DNA of 30,927 nucleotides from Allobaculum sp. (GCA_014803815.1 JAAVAY010000081.1:1-30927), one strand, 5' to 3'. Shown: positions 8,519-16,525, counted from the first letter of the stretch. Numbers and translations: made by a program. Notes: generated by a model not told the origin, from the letters alone.

Positions 8519-8977
8519 TTATAAAGTTTTTTGATAAACGCGAGAAAGATGCCCATGCATGTCCAGCATGGAATCTAAAAATTCATATCCATAGCGCTCA
8601 TATAATCCTTCATGACTCGTGGCAATATAGATAGCCCTATTTCCCTGCGCCTTAGCTTGATTTTCACAATAGGTGAGAAGTTTTTGAGCTAATTTTTGCC
8701 CACGATAAGCTGGATAAGTATAAACATAGCCAATCCAAGGAGAAAGAGAAGTATCCTGAATATCATCTTTTTGAGCAAGAATGGCGTAAGCCATCAGTTC
8801 ATTTTGGTCTGTGGTCATGAGATAAAGTTTTGGATCTTCTTTTGTTTTAGGGATCAAGGTATTGGTTTGAATGCGATGACAGAGCGATTTTCCAGCTTCC
8901 CAATCTGCTTTTTCCAGTTCCTTCATCCAATGTTTTCGTTGATCTAAGGATTGTGAGAAGTATTCAATAATGGCCAT
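8519..8977 (-). CDS. GNAT-family N-acetyltransferase
   Basis: A 152-residue protein of the GNAT fold, which transfers an acetyl group from acetyl-CoA to an amine. The acetyl-CoA pyrophosphate loop is visible as YPAYRGQKLAQKLL (about residues 90-103, an R-G-x-x-A pattern). It is followed by the usual C-terminal segment NRAIYIATSHEGLYERYGYEFL with the common YxRYGF-like ending. The substrate cannot be deduced. The ATG has an excellent AGGAGG site a few bases upstream. It lies upstream of the first trigger factor gene on the same strand with a 163-base gap, so co-transcription is possible. Confidence 0.85.
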   Translation of the reverse strand: MAIIEYFSQSLDQRKHWMKELEKADWEAGKSLCHRIQTNTLIPKTKEDPKLYLMTTDQNELMAYAILAQKDDIQDTSLSPWIGYVYTYPAYRGQKLAQKLLTYCENQAKAQGNRAIYIATSHEGLYERYGYEFLDSMLDMHGHLSRVYQKTL

Positions 8978-9002
8978 AGAGTCCTCCTAAAAATTTCCCT
9001 GG

Positions 9003-9032
9003 AAAAAAGCCCAGATAAAAAAAGGCTTTTTT
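9003..9032 (-). terminator. Terminator-like hairpin in the GNAT leader
   Basis: AAAAAAGCC (9003-9011) pairs with GGCTTTTTT (9024-9032) around a 12-base loop, giving a T-rich 3' side on both strands. It sits about 25 bases before the GNAT start codon. It could act as an attenuator of the GNAT message or a barrier between the divergent units. The stem has only three GC pairs, so it is weak. Confidence 0.35.
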
Positions 9033-9182
9033 ATTTGGAATTTTTTCTTTTATATAGTTTGAGACAGATTCTTCGTGATTTCCAATATTCCTGTGGCCTT
9101 TTTTGAAGTTTTCTGAGTAGTTTTAATTCTTTAAAGAGAAATCCACCATTCTTTATTTTAAAAGTAAATTATGCTTAAAATA

Positions 9183-9215
9183 TTTTAGTCTAAAAGAAGC
9201 GTATTTTAGCTAAAA
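9183..9215. promoter_or_regulatory. Twin palindromes, possible operator pair
   Basis: TTTTAGTCTAAAA (9183-9195) and TTTTAGCTAAAA (9204-9215) are perfect dyads whose centres lie about 20.5 bases apart, close to two helical turns. They sit upstream of the second trigger factor gene and resemble neither CIRCE nor a CtsR site. They could bind a dimeric regulator twice on one face of the DNA, but AT-rich palindromes also arise by chance. Confidence 0.4.
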
Positions 9216-9281
9216 ATAAGCATTCTTTCTAGTCTTTGTCCATTTCACCATGCAAAATGATACAGTCAATCCAAAGAGTTT

Positions 9282-9340
9282 TTGGCTGAAGCGATTTCGC
9301 TTTATAAGTTAACCCTAAGCAAAGGGATACCTTCAGCCAA
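9282..9340 (+). promoter_or_regulatory. Structured 5' leader of the second trigger factor gene
   Basis: TTGGCTGAAG (9282-9291) and CTTCAGCCAA (9331-9340) form a perfect 10-base-pair closing stem just before the ribosome site. Two small hairpins can form inside: GCG/CGC around ATTT, and CCCT/AGGG. Together they suggest a three-way junction. I do not recognise a known riboswitch class. A regulatory role is inferred from position and stem perfection only. Confidence 0.5.
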
Positions 9341-9360
9341 GCAGAAAGGAGCACAACATC

Positions 9361-10749
9361 ATGAATTTAAAAGATGTAAAAATGAATCGAGAAGATGCAC
9401 ATACTGTCACTATGACGGCCACTCTGGATGGAGCCGAATGGAAAGCCGCTCAAAATAAGGCTGTCAAAGAGGGAAATAAATTTTTGCCTTCCAAGGGCTT
9501 CCGAGCTGGACGCATTCCTGCTCCAGTGGTGCGCAAGATGCTTGGAACAAAAAACTTTTATGATTTAGCCTTCGATTTCTGCCTTGAAGATGTATTTGAA
9601 GAGTTGATGGTGGATTCTGATTTAAATCCAGTAGGAAAAATTGACCATACTCTTGATTCTGTCGATGATTCTGCCGTTACTGTAACGTATAAAATTACCG
9701 TAGAACCGGAAGTCGTTTTAGGCGAATGGAAAAATCTTGGTCTCACCCCAAGCGAAGCTGTGGTTACGGATGAACAAGTGGATGAAATTCTTCAAAGCCT
9801 TTTAGAAGAAAATGCTGAATTTGTTTTGGCAGAAGAGACGCAAGAAGCTCAAGAAAAAGATTCAGTTGATTTATCCTATACCATCCATGTTCAAGGAGAA
9901 GTGGTAGATGAAGGCTCCTTGAATGATAAAGGAATTGATTTGACATTGGATTCCATCGTTCCTGGAGTTATGGAAAATCTTCTCGGCATGAAAGCCAATG
10001 AGACCAAAACATATACCACTACACTTCCAGCTGATTATTCCAAAGCGGATTTTGCTAATCAAGAAGCTGAAGTACAATTAACTTTAGGTGATTTATATAA
10101 ATTCACTCTTCCAGAACTCAACGATGCTTTTATTGCAGAAAAAGTTGAAATTGATGGAATCGATACCGTGGATCAATTTAGAGATCTCGTTCATCAAAGA
10201 TTCTTGAAAGAAGCCAAAAATGAAGTGTATTCCGACTTTGTCGGCTCTCTTTTTGAAAAAGTAAAAGAGAATGTTCAAGAACCTGTAGAAATTCATCCTT
10301 CACGAGTAGATGAGCGCATTCATGACTCTTTAGAACAAATGGTCTATCAATGGATCGACCCAAGCAATCCCCAATCTATGGAAGTCTTCAATCAACTCTT
10401 CAAAGACCAAAAGGCCATTCAACAATATGTAGAGAATATGGCTTCTCAGCTTTCTGAAGAAGATCGTTTAAACTATGAAGACCAATTGCGTGAAGAAGCT
10501 CTAGCTATGGCGATTGCTAAAGCTTCTGGAGTTACGTTGAGTAAAGATATTGTAGATCGCTTATTGCAAAAAGCCGCTTATGAAGTGGGCCAACCTGTAG
10601 ATCGCTTGCGTCACAATTATCGCTTGGTTCAAGACCTGAAACATACCTACCTTATTCAAGAAGGAATTAAAGCTTTACTTTCTGAAAATGGTTGGAGCGA
10701 TGATGTAGTAGAAGCAGTAGAAACAAGCGAAACGGAAGAAGAAAAATAG
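9361..10749 (+). CDS. tig: Trigger factor with ribosome-docking motif and degenerate PPIase domain
   Basis: Second trigger factor paralogue, 462 residues. The N-terminal domain carries the ribosome-docking signature GFRAGRIP at residues 46-53, so it should bind at the peptide exit tunnel. The middle domain (about 165-250) keeps the PPIase fold outline, but the conserved aromatic-rich stretch G-x-x-IPGFE is replaced by LTLDSIVPGVMENLLGM (194-210). Isomerase activity is therefore doubtful. The helical C-terminal chaperone arms (about 255-440) are present and the tail is acidic. The ATG follows AAAGGAG by nine bases. A terminator lies 50 bases downstream, so lon is probably separately controlled. 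The gene order trigger factor, lon, engB groups protein folding and quality control. Confidence 0.9.
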   Translation: MNLKDVKMNREDAHTVTMTATLDGAEWKAAQNKAVKEGNKFLPSKGFRAGRIPAPVVRKMLGTKNFYDLAFDFCLEDVFEELMVDSDLNPVGKIDHTLDSVDDSAVTVTYKITVEPEVVLGEWKNLGLTPSEAVVTDEQVDEILQSLLEENAEFVLAEETQEAQEKDSVDLSYTIHVQGEVVDEGSLNDKGIDLTLDSIVPGVMENLLGMKANETKTYTTTLPADYSKADFANQEAEVQLTLGDLYKFTLPELNDAFIAEKVEIDGIDTVDQFRDLVHQRFLKEAKNEVYSDFVGSLFEKVKENVQEPVEIHPSRVDERIHDSLEQMVYQWIDPSNPQSMEVFNQLFKDQKAIQQYVENMASQLSEEDRLNYEDQLREEALAMAIAKASGVTLSKDIVDRLLQKAAYEVGQPVDRLRHNYRLVQDLKHTYLIQEGIKALLSENGWSDDVVEAVETSETEEEK

Positions 10750-10800
10750 GCAGGTTAGTCAAAAATAGCTTTACTGTGTCTTACAATCTCTGTCAGAACT

Positions 10801-10829
10801 AAAAAAGACGCTCTTTCAGCGTCTTTTTT
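10801..10829 (+). terminator. Terminator after the second trigger factor gene
   Basis: GACGCT and AGCGTC form a six-pair GC-rich stem with a CTTTC loop, flanked by A6 and T6. It is a textbook intrinsic terminator. Confidence 0.93.
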
Positions 10830-10970
10830 GCCAAATATCTAAAACGCGTGGTAAGCTCAGGCTTTAGCCCATGTTTAGAGTTTGAATCTTTGTTTTTCTC
10901 TTTTGGTTTTTTTGTTAAAACCTAAAAGCAACTTATCCCTTGCCCATAGATTTCTCAATCTATGTTAAGA

Positions 10971-11024
10971 AAGGAGGTTCGGCAGCCTCACGGTGGCATC
11001 CGTGGGTCTTGCGCCGACTTTTTT
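10971..11024 (+). promoter_or_regulatory. lon leader: Shine-Dalgarno, strong hairpin and U6 directly before the AUG
   Basis: A perfect AAGGAGG (10971-10977) lies 47 bases before the lon ATG. The gap is filled by a long hairpin: TCGGC (10979-10983) with GCCGA (11013-11017), topped by CACGG/CCGTG around TGGCAT. T6 (11019-11024) follows and abuts the ATG. The hairpin plus U-tract looks like an intrinsic terminator. If it stays folded, the ribosome site is brought to about seven bases from the AUG. It may thus be an attenuator, a structured translation spacer, or both. Confidence 0.6.
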
Positions 11025-13427
11025 ATGAATACAAAAACCTATCCAATGATTTGTACCCGTGGGGTGATTGTGTTTCCAGGCCAAGATTTAGTCATTGATG
11101 TTGGCAGAACCAATAGCCTCAAAGCGATCGAAAACGCTCAAGACAATTACAACGATCGCATTTGTATGTTCGCTCAAGAAAATCAGGAATCTGAAAACCC
11201 AAGTCTTGATGACATTTATAAAGTGGGTGTGCTTTGCGAGATTCGCCACATTCGCCGTTTCGACAAATTTTTGCGGGTAAAGTTTCGTGGAATTGAACGT
11301 GTCCGTCTGAAATCTTTTGAAGAAGGCAATCTTTCTGAATTGGTTGAAGTGGAAATGATGCCTTCGGAACCTCAAAACCAAGCGGAACAAGTCGCTTTAA
11401 TGCGCCTGGTTTCCAGTGCGTTTGAAAAAATGCGTCCTGGCGAAAAGTTCATGTCTCGAGACATCATGGGTGACTTATCCAAGGGCATTTCTCCAAGTAC
11501 CTTAAGCGATAAAGCCGCTCAGATTTTCCCTATGAGTCCAGAGCGTAAACAAGCGTATTTGGAAACAGTGGGCATCAATGACCGTTTAATGATGCTTCTT
11601 GAAGACATTGAAAAGGAAAAACAACTCACCGAAGTTGAAAAACGCATTAACGAAACCGTAAAAGAGCGTATTGATCAAAATCAAAAAGATTTCTATTTAC
11701 GTGAAAAAATCAGTGCCTTACAAGACCAACTCACTGATGGATCCGCTCCAGGTAAAGAAGGCGATCAAATTCGAAAACGTCTTCAAGAAAATCCTTATCC
11801 AGAAGTGATCAAAAAGAAAGTTCTAGAAGAGTTAGTTCGCTATGAGAATTTGCCCATGGCGAGTGGAGAAACTGGAACGATCAAAACATATATTGATTGG
11901 TTGCTCGATGTGCCTTGGTGGCAACAAACACAAGACAATGAAGATTTGGAAAACGTAGAAAGCATTTTGGAAGAAGATCACTTTGGCTTAGAGAAAGTGA
12001 AAGAGCGTATTTTGGAATATTTAGCTGTAAAACAAAATACCAACTCACTCAAAGCGCCTATTATTTGCTTAGCTGGCCCTCCTGGAGTAGGAAAAACGTC
12101 TTTAGCTAAATCCATTGCTCGAGCTTTGAATCGTCACTTTGTCAAGATGTCTCTTGGTGGAGTGCGCGATGAAGCAGAAATCCGTGGTCACCGTCGCACT
12201 TATCTTGGCGCCTTGCCAGGACGAATTATCCAAGGTATGAAAAAAGCTCAAGTCATTAATCCTGTCTTCTTAATTGATGAAATTGACAAAATGGCTTCAG
12301 ACTACAAAGGAGATCCTTCTTCCGCTATGTTAGAAGTTTTGGATCCAGAACAAAATGCTTTCTTCTCGGATCATTATTTGGAAGAAGCCTATGATTTATC
12401 CAAAGTGCTATTTATTGCCACAGCCAACTACTTGGAAAACATTCCTCCTGCTTTGAAGGACCGCTTAGAAGTCATTGAGCTTTCTTCCTATACCGACGTG
12501 GAAAAAGTGCATATTGCCCAAGACCATTTGATTCCTCGTCAATTGGTGGAAAATGGGTTAAAGTCCGATCAATTGATCATTCCTGAGGATATGATTTTGT
12601 ACTTAATTCGCTACTATACGCGCGAAGCGGGAGTTCGTCAGCTCGAACGGACGATTGCTTCCTTGGCTCGTAAAACGGTTTTAGCCATTTTGAAAGATGG
12701 TCAAAAACAAGTAGTGATTGATAAAGATCGCATTCAAGAATGGCTTGGTCATGAAAAAGTGGATTACGGCAAAAAAGAAACGGAAGATCAAGTTGGTACA
12801 GTTACGGGTCTAGCCTATACCTCTTTTGGGGGCGATATTTTACAAATTGAAGCCAACAAATTTGATGGAAAAGGCGCTTTGATTTTGACGGGTCAACTTG
12901 GTGATGTCATGAAGGAATCAGCGAGCATTGCCTTAGACTTCATTCATGCCAATGCCAATCGCTATGGCATTTCGAAAAAAGTCTTTGGAAAAAATGATAT
13001 CCACTTGCATGTTCCCGAAGGAGCGATTCCAAAAGATGGTCCTTCCGCTGGAATCACTATTTCTACCGCCCTGACTTCCCTTTTAACAGGGATCCCCGTG
13101 AAGAGCAATTTAGCGATGACGGGAGAGGTCACCTTGCGTGGCAATGTATTGCCGATTGGGGGCTTAAAAGAAAAATCCTTAGCGGCTTATCGTGCTGGGA
13201 TTACTACCATCTTGATTCCTCAAGGAAACGTCAAGGACTTGGATGACATTCCTCAAGAGGTCAAAGATGCGGTGAACTTTATTCCTGTATCGACAGTGGA
13301 TGAAGTGCTTACTCATGCCCTTGTTCATCCCGTGACCCCCATTGACGAACCCGATGAAGAAAAGCCCACCGTTGTTTGTCCTTTAAGCCCAAAACCAACT
13401 ATTCCTTCTGAGGGAGAACAAGCATGA
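11025..13427 (+). CDS. lon: ATP-dependent Lon protease (LonA)
   Basis: Cytoplasmic AAA+ serine protease that degrades damaged and regulatory proteins. I take the ATG at 11025 (800 residues). The frame opens upstream at 10962, but those 21 extra residues are not Lon-like and have no ribosome site. Domains in order: N-terminal substrate domain (about 5-190, with GVIVFPGQDLVIDVGR), AAA+ module with Walker A GPPGVGKT at 351-358 and Walker B VFLIDEID, sensor helices, then the protease domain with catalytic Ser674 in PKDGPSAGI and Lys717 in GGLKEKSLAA. The last residues are a short acidic and proline-rich tail. The gene ends in an ATGA overlap with engB. Confidence 0.97.
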   Translation: MNTKTYPMICTRGVIVFPGQDLVIDVGRTNSLKAIENAQDNYNDRICMFAQENQESENPSLDDIYKVGVLCEIRHIRRFDKFLRVKFRGIERVRLKSFEEGNLSELVEVEMMPSEPQNQAEQVALMRLVSSAFEKMRPGEKFMSRDIMGDLSKGISPSTLSDKAAQIFPMSPERKQAYLETVGINDRLMMLLEDIEKEKQLTEVEKRINETVKERIDQNQKDFYLREKISALQDQLTDGSAPGKEGDQIRKRLQENPYPEVIKKKVLEELVRYENLPMASGETGTIKTYIDWLLDVPWWQQTQDNEDLENVESILEEDHFGLEKVKERILEYLAVKQNTNSLKAPIICLAGPPGVGKTSLAKSIARALNRHFVKMSLGGVRDEAEIRGHRRTYLGALPGRIIQGMKKAQVINPVFLIDEIDKMASDYKGDPSSAMLEVLDPEQNAFFSDHYLEEAYDLSKVLFIATANYLENIPPALKDRLEVIELSSYTDVEKVHIAQDHLIPRQLVENGLKSDQLIIPEDMILYLIRYYTREAGVRQLERTIASLARKTVLAILKDGQKQVVIDKDRIQEWLGHEKVDYGKKETEDQVGTVTGLAYTSFGGDILQIEANKFDGKGALILTGQLGDVMKESASIALDFIHANANRYGISKKVFGKNDIHLHVPEGAIPKDGPSAGITISTALTSLLTGIPVKSNLAMTGEVTLRGNVLPIGGLKEKSLAAYRAGITTILIPQGNVKDLDDIPQEVKDAVNFIPVSTVDEVLTHALVHPVTPIDEPDEEKPTVVCPLSPKPTIPSEGEQA

Positions 13428-14029
13428 CCCCCCTTCAAAGCACCTTCATGGTGTCTTCTTCAGGAAAAGACTCCTGGCCTAGCCATGATCTCCCTGAAGT
13501 CGTCGTAGTAGGGCGTTCAAATGTGGGAAAAAGTTCCTTTATCAACGCTTTAACCAACCGTAAAAAGCTCGCTTATGTGGGAAATACTCCAGGCAAAACG
13601 CAACTTCTCAATTTCTTCGATATCGATGGAAAATGGGTGCTTGTCGATGTGCCTGGATATGGCTATGCCAAACTTTCCAAAGCGCAGCTTCAAAAGCTTG
13701 GCCTCATGATGGATGAATATTTCAATGAGCGAGAAAATATTGCCTGCGTTGTGGCCCTTGTGGATGCACGTCATGCACCGAGTCAGGATGATTTGGATAT
13801 GATTGACTACTTTAAACAAACTGGCCGTCGCGTCTTGATTGCGGCGACTAAAGTGGATAAAGTTCCCAAGACCAAACGTCCAAAAGCGCTCAAAATCATT
13901 TCTCAATCCCTTCAAATTCCGGTAAAATCCATTTTCCCTGTTTCCTCAACAGAAAAAACGGGATTTGATGCGATTTATGAGGCGATTCAAGAAGCCTTGA
14001 AACAAGACGAAGAATCCCAAGCTTCTTAA
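13424..14029 (+). CDS. engB: Ribosome biogenesis GTP-binding protein EngB (YihA/YsxC)
   Basis: Small GTPase of 201 residues needed for late assembly of the 50S ribosomal subunit. The motifs are in order: G1 GRSNVGKSS (30-38), G2 threonine in GNTPGKT (53-59), G3 DVPGYG (75-80), G4 TKVDK, and the usual VSSTEKTGFDAI near the C-terminus. It overlaps lon by four bases (ATGA), so translation is coupled. The lon-engB pairing is common in Firmicutes. A strong terminator follows. Confidence 0.97.
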   Translation: MTPLQSTFMVSSSGKDSWPSHDLPEVVVVGRSNVGKSSFINALTNRKKLAYVGNTPGKTQLLNFFDIDGKWVLVDVPGYGYAKLSKAQLQKLGLMMDEYFNERENIACVVALVDARHAPSQDDLDMIDYFKQTGRRVLIAATKVDKVPKTKRPKALKIISQSLQIPVKSIFPVSSTEKTGFDAIYEAIQEALKQDEESQAS

Positions 14030-14045
14030 GTCCTCTATACCAATT

Positions 14046-14077
14046 AAGCCTTGTCCAATTGTGGGCAAGGCTTTTTT
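14046..14077 (+). terminator. Terminator of the lon-engB unit
   Basis: AAGCCTTGTCC pairs with GGGCAAGGCTT (one G.U pair) around AATTGT and is followed by T6. Confidence 0.92.
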
Positions 14078-14095
14078 GATCACTTGAAAAAGGTT

Positions 14096-14440
14096 TTATA
14101 GAAGAAAGAGCTCGCTTTTAAAAAATTGTTCTTGAAAATGAACTTGCTCCAAAATTGCTTCTTTGGAAAAATGGGATCCATCTTTTGCTACGATCCATTT
14201 ATCTTCTACGTCATCTAGGCGATGAATTACTCCTATAACTGTTCCTTGAAATGTTTCTATGGGATGATCGACTCCAAGGACATAACAATCCTGCTCCTCC
14301 CCATCGGCGGCTAAAATTCCAGGTACATAGCCGTAGTTGAGAGGATAGATCAGATTTGGAAAGGTTGGATGAGTACTTCCTAAAGGTCGATCAATAATTA
14401 CATAAACTTTTTTTCCTAAAACCGAAATTATATTTCTCAT
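14096..14440 (-). CDS. Short inorganic pyrophosphatase-like protein (family I)
   Basis: A 114-residue protein with the core of soluble family I pyrophosphatase, which hydrolyses PPi to phosphate. Visible are DRPLGSTHPTF, the signature YPLNYGYVPG with both conserved tyrosines, and a metal-binding-like DGEEQD. A later DDVEDKWIV corresponds to the second acidic cluster. It is much shorter than the usual 170-180 residues: the N-terminal strand with the substrate-binding Glu and Lys and the C-terminal Tyr-Lys part are missing. One aspartate of the D-G-D-x-x-D motif is Glu. It may act on another phosphoanhydride or have lost activity. The ATG has a good AAAGGAAG site, so it seems expressed. It is convergent with engB. 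Confidence 0.7.
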   Translation of the reverse strand: MRNIISVLGKKVYVIIDRPLGSTHPTFPNLIYPLNYGYVPGILAADGEEQDCYVLGVDHPIETFQGTVIGVIHRLDDVEDKWIVAKDGSHFSKEAILEQVHFQEQFFKSELFLL

Positions 14441-14470
14441 TAAAATACTTCCTTTCGAATGAAATCTACT

Positions 14471-14496
14471 AAAAAACGAAGCGCCTATACGCTTCG
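14471..14496 (-). terminator. Terminator of the NAD synthetase gene
   Basis: On the minus strand CGAAGCG and CGCTTCG pair around TATAGG and are followed by T6, just beyond the nadE stop. Confidence 0.9.
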
Positions 14497-14504
14497 CTTA
14501 GAGA

Positions 14505-16451
14505 TTACTTTTTTTCTCGTTTTTCAATTTCTTGAATTTCTCGCATCCAAATGGCTTTCGAGGCATCACTAGGCATACGCCAGTCTCCACGAGGCGAGAA
14601 GTTAATCGATCCCACTTTGACTCCATCTGGCATCACATTGCGTTTAAATTGCTGGGAGAAAAAGCGAGTATAGAAGGTTGTTAGAGCTTTTAAAATGGTT
14701 TCATGATCCACTTGGGGAAAGGCATGACAAGCCAAATCAAAAATCTTTTGAGGGCCTTCATGGTAGCGCAGCATATGGTATAAGAAGAAATCGTGCAAGT
14801 CATAGCTTCCAAGCACTTCTTCGGTTTTTTGGACAATTTTTCCGCTCGCATCAGGAGGTAAGAGTTCTGGCGAAACGGGAGTAGCGCAAATATCCATTAA
14901 CACAGTATAGAGAGCTTGATTGCCTTGTTCTTTAGCAAGCAAAGCATCGCTTTCCACGATATAGCGTACTAAAGTTTTAGGCACAGAGTTATTGACAGCA
15001 TACATCGACATGTGATCCCCATTGTAAGTACACCATCCAAGGGCCAACTCCGATAAATCCCCTGTTCCAATAACAAGAGCATTTTCTTTGTTGGCTAGAT
15101 CCATCAAAATTTGAGTGCGTTCGCGTGCCTGCGCGTTTTCATAGGTGATGTCGTGAACGGTTTCATCTTGTTGGATGTCTTTAAAATGTTGTAAAACCGC
15201 AGGAACAATGGAAATTTCCATGGGAGTTACCCCAAGCAATTCCATCAACGTTTTGGCATTAGAATTGGTGCGCTTTGTGGTTCCAAATCCTGGCATCGTC
15301 ACCGCTAAAATCCCTTTCGGATCTAAGTTCAACATCTTAAAGGCTTTGGCACAAACCAAAAGCGCTAGCGTTGAATCCAAGCCTCCAGAAATTCCAATGA
15401 CGACTTTAGAGGCATGAATTTTAGAAAGTCGAGTGGCTAAACCCCGCGCTTGAATGGCTAAAATGTTTTGGCAGCGTTCAATGCGCTTTTTTTCGTCTTT
15501 GGGTACAAAAGGATAGGCTTCTATAGGGCGATTTAAAGCGATTGAGTTAGGAACAGGCTTAGAGGCAAAGGGAATCCGTAAGTAATCTTGTTCAAGGGAT
15601 TCAAAAGTGGTTTTGTAGCGGAGCCGCTCATTTTTTAAAATTTCTAAATCGATTTGGGCGGTGATGAACGTTTTGGGATCTAAAAGAGAAGAGGAGGCCA
15701 GAATTTTTCCATTTTCAGCAATGATCGCTTGTCCTCCAAATACCAAATCGCTTGAGCTTTCATCAGGACCAGCCGAGGAATAAATATAGGCACTAAAAGT
15801 ACGAGCGCATTGTTCTCGAATAATCGCCACACGATAATCCGCTTTGGCAATGACTTCATTGGAAGCGGAGAGATTACACAAAATATTGGCTCCAGCCGTG
15901 GCATGGTGGGAGCTGACGGGTATCGAAACCCAGAGATCTTCGCAAATTTCGGCTCCGATCACTGCTCCTGTAGTAAAGTCTTCAAATAAAATCTTTTCAC
16001 TCACAGGCACAGCTTTACCCCGGAAATGAACATGAGCTTGGTCAGGTAAATAAATAGAAGGGGCAAACCATCGCTGCTCGTAGTATTCATTGTAATTAGG
16101 TAAATAGGTTTTGGCGTAAAACCCTTTGACTTCTTGATTGGCAATAAAGGCCGCTACATTGTACAAGTGATTGCCTACTTGTAAAGGAAGGCCCACTAAG
16201 ATTGCTTGTTGGATGGGTAAGTGATCACACAAGTATTCCAGCGCTTTAAGTGCTTCGCTTTGAAGTAGACTTTCATAAAACAAATCTTGACACGTATACC
16301 CCGTTAGCGAGAGTTCAGGGGTCACCACTAAGCGTACGGTTTGGGGCAATCGATGACAAAGATCGCAAATAGCTTTGGCATTGGTAATGGGATCCGCAAT
16401 CGCTACAGGGGGAGTTAGAGCACACACTTCATAATAGGAATAGGGATTCAT
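14505..16451 (-). CDS. nadE: Glutamine-dependent NAD+ synthetase
   Basis: Final enzyme of NAD synthesis: it amidates nicotinic acid adenine dinucleotide using ammonia from glutamine. The N-terminal half (about 8-290) is a nitrilase-fold glutaminase with the catalytic triad Glu46 (TPELSLTGY), Lys114 (FYAKTYLPN) and Cys170 (GAEICEDLW). The C-terminal half (about 325-645) is the synthetase, with the ATP pyrophosphatase loop SGGLDS at 355-360 and GTGDLSELALGWCTYNGDHM. I chose the ATG at 16451 (648 residues) because the 29 residues upstream are not conserved in style and overlap the leader. This is the full length of the two-domain class. The ribosome site AAAGGA is 26 bases from the ATG, with a small hairpin between. 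Confidence 0.95.
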   Translation of the reverse strand: MNPYSYYEVCALTPPVAIADPITNAKAICDLCHRLPQTVRLVVTPELSLTGYTCQDLFYESLLQSEALKALEYLCDHLPIQQAILVGLPLQVGNHLYNVAAFIANQEVKGFYAKTYLPNYNEYYEQRWFAPSIYLPDQAHVHFRGKAVPVSEKILFEDFTTGAVIGAEICEDLWVSIPVSSHHATAGANILCNLSASNEVIAKADYRVAIIREQCARTFSAYIYSSAGPDESSSDLVFGGQAIIAENGKILASSSLLDPKTFITAQIDLEILKNERLRYKTTFESLEQDYLRIPFASKPVPNSIALNRPIEAYPFVPKDEKKRIERCQNILAIQARGLATRLSKIHASKVVIGISGGLDSTLALLVCAKAFKMLNLDPKGILAVTMPGFGTTKRTNSNAKTLMELLGVTPMEISIVPAVLQHFKDIQQDETVHDITYENAQARERTQILMDLANKENALVIGTGDLSELALGWCTYNGDHMSMYAVNNSVPKTLVRYIVESDALLAKEQGNQALYTVLMDICATPVSPELLPPDASGKIVQKTEEVLGSYDLHDFFLYHMLRYHEGPQKIFDLACHAFPQVDHETILKALTTFYTRFFSQQFKRNVMPDGVKVGSINFSPRGDWRMPSDASKAIWMREIQEIEKREKK

Positions 16452-16453
16452 AA

Positions 16454-16525
16454 AATAAAAAATAGAGATTCTTCTCTTCCTTTCTTGATTCCTTAATAGT
16501 ACCTGAAAAGCGCAAGTTGCATCAA
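16454..16525 (-). promoter_or_regulatory. Putative nadE promoter and leader hairpin
   Basis: A possible promoter is TTGATG (16525-16520), 18 bases, TACTAT (16501-16496). The leader then has AAAGGA (16483-16478), immediately followed by a hairpin AGAGA-AGAA-TCTCT (16477-16464) and a U-rich stretch up to the ATG at 16451. The hairpin shortens the long gap between ribosome site and start. Confidence 0.4.

Larger units (their letters stand above)
8978..9360. promoter_or_regulatory. Divergent regulatory region between the GNAT gene and the second trigger factor gene
   Basis: No gene is seen in these 383 bases, but there are three structures, listed separately: a terminator-like hairpin close to the GNAT start, a pair of AT-rich palindromes, and a structured leader before the second trigger factor. 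A weak rightward promoter is possible (TTGTCC at 9236-9241, then 17 bases, GATACA at 9259-9264). AAAGGAG at about 9345-9351 is the ribosome site for the ATG at 9361. Confidence 0.5.

Noticed and set aside
10971..11024. T-box riboswitch before lon, suggested by GGTGGCATCCGTGGGT followed by a terminator-like stem
   Set aside because: The upstream 140 bases show no Stem I, specifier loop or AG-bulge, the T-box match is imperfect, and lon is not an aminoacylation or amino-acid gene.
10962..11024. Lon start at the upstream ATG (21 extra residues)
   Set aside because: No ribosome site precedes it and the added residues are unlike Lon N-termini; the strong AAGGAGG would lie inside the gene.
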